Positions 7,646-10,057 of a DNA stretch of 10,057 nucleotides are shown here, in pieces. Within the stretch, counting starts at the first letter, position 1; each line of letters starts with the position of its first letter. Source of the stretch: Rickettsiales bacterium. GTDB lineage: Bacteria; Pseudomonadota; Alphaproteobacteria; Rickettsiales; UBA1997. The notes under the pieces were generated by a model. It had not been told where the DNA came from, made no database searches, and saw only the letters and a program-made list of their open reading frames with translations. A program made the position numbers and the translations under genes. The stretch is from assembly GCA_031269065.1 (NCBI GenBank), contig JAIRWJ010000036.1, positions 1 through 10,057 on the forward strand, written 5' to 3'.

Positions 7646-7705
7646 GGCAGTAAAATATGCCCTTCCTCCTCTAGCCCGTTTGCTGATAGCGCCCGATTTA
7701 CTGCC
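7646..7705. repeat. Inverted repeat between convergent pheS and gpt
   Basis: GGCAGTAAA (7646-7654) and TTTACTGCC (7697-7705) are perfect 9-bp inverted arms separated by 42 bases. The right arm touches the first base of the gpt stop codon. The site lies between converging genes, where a two-way transcription stop would be useful, but neither side has a run of T, so it is not a standard intrinsic terminator. A smaller hairpin with CCGA/TCGG arms lies at about 7617-7630. Confidence 0.35.
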
Positions 7706-8154
7706 TAGTCTAGGCCCTCAGGTCTTGGCTCCCAGGGCAGAACAATCCATTTGTTGATTTCGTCCACAAAGACATCAGCCAGAGCTCGACCCGGAGTCTT
7801 GACATAGAGCGCAGCCACAAACGCCTTGGGATAAAATTCCTTAACCTTTCTCGCTGTGGCTCCAGTATCCACTATATCATCTAGCACCAGCATATCTGAC
7901 CCATCTCCATCAAAACTACTCAATTTTTTTACAACCAGATCTCTCTGACTATATCTATCATCGTAGCTCTGCATACATATCGTGTCCACCACCCTAAGGT
8001 CAAGGATAGAGGCTATTATTCCCGCCGGAATAAGTCCTCCCCGGGCTATAGTGATCATTCTCTGGAATCTGGACGATCCAGCCTCAAGTTTTGAAGCCAG
8101 CCGTTTACAGTCCTCGTGTAGTCTCTCCCATGATATAATTTCAAATTCTGGCAT
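7705..8154 (-). CDS. gpt: Xanthine(-guanine) phosphoribosyltransferase
   Basis: Gpt moves a phosphoribosyl group from PRPP to xanthine or guanine, giving XMP or GMP, for purine salvage. The 149-residue product is close to E. coli Gpt (152) and aligns along its length: ISWERLHEDCKRLASKL at 7-23, the IARGGL loop (36-41), VDTICMQSYDD (56-66), the PRPP-binding motif VLDDIVDTGATA (90-101), YPKAFVAALYVKTPGR (108-123), and a C-terminal WIVLPWEPR that forms part of the purine pocket in homologues. The start is ATG 8152-8154, preceded by TAGGT about 7 bases away. It stands alone on the minus strand, converging with pheS. The alternative, hypoxanthine phosphoribosyltransferase, fits less well because of the Gpt-type C-terminus. 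Confidence 0.92.
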   Translation of the reverse strand: MPEFEIISWERLHEDCKRLASKLEAGSSRFQRMITIARGGLIPAGIIASILDLRVVDTICMQSYDDRYSQRDLVVKKLSSFDGDGSDMLVLDDIVDTGATARKVKEFYPKAFVAALYVKTPGRALADVFVDEINKWIVLPWEPRPEGLD

Positions 8155-8433
8155 TGCTGTACCTAGTTTTTTATTAGCCGAAGCCTTTTCCGATCCGGTA
8201 GTCTGGTCTCCACTCCGGAGTAATTCGAGAACTCTAGCGGCTGTTTATTTATATTCAAGCGCAAAAATGACATCAGGGCATCACCACATAATAATTGCTG
8301 CCACATCAGGCCTGAAAATATTAGTTTCGCAGAAGGTCTAGTATTTAAGTCATTTAAGTCAGATATCTCCGATTCGGAGAGGAAAATTCTAGAAATTTCC
8401 CCAATTCCGCGGAAACTCGGGAAAGGGTAAGGG

Positions 8434-8475
8434 AAAAATAGGACCAGCCGAAGAGCTATCGGAGAACAGTCCCCG
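8434..8475 (-). terminator. Possible terminator after the phosphotransferase pseudogene
   Basis: On the minus strand the hairpin CGGGGA-CTGT-TCTCCG (8475-8460) and an alternative CCGA/TCGG stem just after it are followed, about 20 bases on, by TATTTTT (8440-8434). This lies about 60-100 bases beyond the end of the phosphotransferase frame. The gap between stem and T tract makes it a weak candidate. Confidence 0.25.
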
Positions 8476-8483
8476 CCAACAAA
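8458..8483 (-). repeat. Hairpin repeat, copy 1
   Basis: This 26-base element matches 9748-9773 at 23 of 26 positions. In minus-strand RNA it folds as CGGGGA, a 4-base loop, UCUCCG, with one G-U pair; on the plus strand that pair would be an A-C mismatch, so the functional strand is minus. The three differences fall in the loop or outside the stem. Confidence 0.6.
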
Positions 8484-8531
8484 GTTCCCTGGAAGCACTA
8501 TCCTGACAAACAGGCCAGAGGGCAGAAAAAT

Positions 8532-9399
8532 CTAGAATTCCAGCCTATTCATATTCTTCACAAATTTTTTCAGCTGCTCCATAAATTTTTCATCATTTCG
8601 CTCGGCAAACCACAGAAGCATGCCGTAGCACCTAATTTTCTGCAAATTATAGGCATATTCGATATCGATCTTTCTGCCTGCCAGACCCTCGTATTCTTCC
8701 ATGACCATGATGGCCAGCCGGGAGTCATATTCCAATAGCTGTGCAAAATCAGCATCACACTTTCTCTTCACAACACTTCCGAAATCTATGACTCCAGACA
8801 ATCTGCCATCCGCCACTAGAAAATTTTCCCCATGCAGATCGTTATGGCAGAGCACATCGTCCCGGGGATCAAAATTCCTATAGCTGTCTAGATAGTCAAG
8901 CCTCCTTTCCAAATCATTCTGATATTCCCCAGCTAGTATTTCTCCCAGAGTATCCTCCCTACCCCGGAGCCCAAAGCTGGATGTACTGAATTGGCGCGTA
9001 TCTCCGATAAAATCGAATAGATCCATACTCACAGAGTGGAGTTCCCGATAAAACTCCGCTAGTCCCCTTGCCAAAGTTTTTCTCAGCGAACTGTCTACAT
9101 TTTTGATATTTATATATTCAACACCCCGGACCATCCGATGGCAGGTGAATATCCTCTCCCTCCCCATAGATCTCTATCTTCGGTATCTCCACCGATTTTA
9201 TATGATTCTGTAGAATATCTAGAACTCTCTTTTCTCTGAGATATTCATCTGGAACACTTGGTCTGAGGGGAAATCTAAAGACATATTCGTCGTTAGCCAA
9301 CACCGCCACACTATCCACTCCGCGATTTAGTATTCTATGAGTTCTAATCTCTAATTGAGGTATGAACTCATTTACCAACTCTAATTGTCTCTCATCCAT
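8532..9399 (-). pseudogene. Aminoglycoside phosphotransferase-family (APH-like) kinase, frameshifted
   Basis: Two overlapping minus frames make up one APH/choline-kinase-fold protein. The first (ATG 9397-9399, 93 residues) gives the N-lobe: RGVDSVAVLANDEYVFRFPLR, then LREKRVLDIL and VEIPKIEIYGEGE. It then runs out of sense and stops at 9118-9120. The second (8532-9167) continues correctly with RIFTCHRMVRG and ends normally, carrying the catalytic loop CHNDLHGEN (HxDxxxxN) and the metal-binding IDFGS. The switch falls in the purine tract opposite 9153-9165; removing one base there would restore about 288 residues, a normal family length. Members phosphorylate aminoglycosides, amino sugars or other small hydroxyl compounds; the substrate cannot be told from sequence. 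A weak ribosome binding site and nearby rRNA genes upstream suggest possible read-through transcription. It is probably a pseudogene; a sequencing error in the tract is the main alternative. Confidence 0.8.
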
Positions 9400-9631
9400 A
9401 CCGCTGGCGTTATTTATTAAAATTGTCTTATTTTTTTCCTTTCCCCCGGCCTTCCGAATCCGAAAGGAGAGCTAGATTCCCTCCTGAACTATTAGAGTTC
9501 AGGAAAAAATAGGATGGGAGTTAGAAATACAGATTTTCCGCTCTAAATCTCTCGTTCTTTCTCCTCCCCCTACCTTTGGTCGAGGAATGGAATATTCTGG
9601 CCACTAAACACGCGGAAACCGCCCTCGGAAA
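9400..9631. other. Region between 5S rRNA and the phosphotransferase pseudogene, with hairpins
   Basis: No coding frame is convincing in these 232 bases. In the minus direction, after 5S, come a short GCGG-TTT-CCGC hairpin (9621-9611), a hairpin AGATTT/AAATCT (about 9552-9533), and a six-T tract (9509-9504). A perfect 9-bp hairpin (9504-9482) then shares its first base with that tract, and a last imperfect hairpin CCTTTCGG-ATT-CGGAAGG lies at 9468-9451. The rRNA terminator is probably among these, but none has the textbook stem followed by T run. Confidence 0.4.
9482..9504. repeat. Perfect 9-bp hairpin next to a homopolymer run
   Basis: TCCTGAACT (9482-9490) and AGTTCAGGA (9496-9504) pair perfectly around ATTAG. 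The plus strand continues with A, not T, and the minus strand has its T run before the stem, so polarity is wrong for an intrinsic terminator on either strand. Confidence 0.6.
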
Positions 9632-9746
9632 GCTTGGCGACAACCTAATCTCCCATACCTAAAGTAAAGTACCATCGGCGCGACCTACGTTTCACTTGCA
9701 AGTTCGGAATGTGTTGAGTGGTTCCATAGCGCAATAATCACCAAGC
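9632..9746 (-). rRNA. rrf: 5S ribosomal RNA
   Basis: The minus strand reads GCTTGGTGATTATTGCGC at its 5' end (9746 down) and ends in TCGCCAAGC at 9632; GCTTGG and CCAAGC pair as helix I. Inside are the conserved loop-B/C segment GGAACCACTCAACACATTCC, then GAACTTGCAAGTGAAACG, GCGCCGATGGTACTTT and TATGGGAGA (loop E and helix IV). The length of about 115 bases is normal. It lies downstream of 23S on the same strand, about 105 bases away, with no tRNA between. Ends may be off by a few bases. Confidence 0.93.
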
Positions 9747-9747
9747 C

Positions 9748-9773
9748 ATCGGAGAACGGTCCCCGCTGACAAA
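9748..9773 (-). repeat. Hairpin repeat, copy 2, in the 23S-5S spacer
   Basis: Minus-strand RNA folds as CGGGGA-CCGU-UCUCCG immediately before the 5S 5' end (9746). The element matches 8458-8483 at 23 of 26 positions with the stem unchanged. In this position it could mark an RNase processing site for 5S maturation, which is an inference. Confidence 0.6.
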
Positions 9774-9805
9774 AAATAACCAATGCCTAGAAAAGTAATA
9801 AATTT

Positions 9806-9847
9806 TGCGGATTTTAATCTGCACGTAATCTTTGTATCTTTATACAA
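9806..9847 (-). other. Two short hairpins after the 23S 3' end
   Basis: On the minus strand TTGTAT-AAAG-ATACAA (9847-9832) is a perfect 6-bp stem with a tetraloop, directly after the 23S 3' end. TGCAGATT-AA-AATCCGCA (9823-9806) has one mismatch. These may be precursor processing structures. Confidence 0.35.
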
Positions 9848-9849
9848 GA

Positions 9850-10057
<208 letters not shown>

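Larger units (their letters stand above)
8155..8531. other. 377-bp region without a recognisable gene; small repeats and hairpins
   Basis: A 111-residue minus frame (8163-8498) is open here, but its residue composition is poor and it covers RNA-like hairpins, so I do not call it. The stretch contains a tandem 9-bp repeat ATTTAAGTC (8343-8351, 8352-8360), a palindrome TCTCCGA-T-TCGGAGA (8366-8380), a CGCGGAAAC block (8408-8416), a T-rich minus-strand tract opposite 8434-8440, and a hairpin repeat at 8458-8483. The two blocks at 8408 and 8458 also occur on either side of the 5S gene. Confidence 0.5.

Noticed and set aside
8163..8498. Open minus-strand frame of 111 residues between gpt and the phosphotransferase pseudogene
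   Set aside because: It has no recognisable motif, has low-quality residue composition, contains a 9-bp tandem repeat (DLNDLN) and a conserved RNA-type hairpin, and no good ribosome binding site was seen.
9118..9167. Programmed frameshift or reinitiation to express the APH-like kinase
   Set aside because: No standard slippery heptamer or downstream stem was seen, and the 50-base overlap of the two frames is poor for reinitiation; a mutation or read error is more likely.

Overview
The window looks like a chromosomal piece of an intracellular alphaproteobacterium of the Rickettsiales type. The grounds are an alphaproteobacterial-style AddA helicase start, a VirB8-VirB9 pair of the Rickettsiales kind (rvh-like type IV secretion) fused by overlap to a housekeeping gene, a 23S-5S rRNA unit, moderate to low GC with many AGA/ATA codons, and several broken genes of the kind found in reducing genomes. 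The 16S gene is not in view, so the split rRNA arrangement typical of Rickettsiales is suspected and not shown.

Layout. Bases 1-866 (minus) hold the start of addA, interrupted by an in-frame stop at 33-35 while the frame continues to the window edge with AddA-like residues. A small uncertain frame (888-1118, minus) lies just upstream. An AT-rich stretch with a promoter and a perfect 7-bp inverted repeat precedes a plus-strand gene (1289-2521). That gene encodes a kinase-fold protein with a degenerate catalytic loop and a C-terminal coiled coil built on 7-residue repeats. It is followed by about 540 bp of broken-up coding-like sequence (2522-3116). Next is a class A penicillin-binding protein (3069-4913, minus). 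It diverges from virB8-virB9-pheS (4977-7598, plus), whose genes overlap by 4 and 11 bases and so form one operon. gpt (7705-8154, minus) converges on pheS. Bases 8155-8531 are noncoding or degenerate with small repeats. An APH-family phosphotransferase (8532-9399, minus) is frameshifted. The right end holds, on the minus strand, the 3' end of 23S rRNA, a spacer with hairpins, and the 5S rRNA.

Working together: PBP, VirB8 and VirB9 are envelope proteins (peptidoglycan synthesis and the secretion channel core). pheS and gpt are translation and purine-salvage genes. addA and the phosphotransferase appear to be decaying. The two points most worth a second look are the pseudokinase/coiled-coil gene with its degenerate downstream tail, and a hairpin repeat that occurs both in the 23S-5S spacer and 1.3 kb away, together with a second motif that flanks 5S on its other side. 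I found no CRISPR array, tRNA or insertion sequence, and I cannot claim a complete new system from this window alone.
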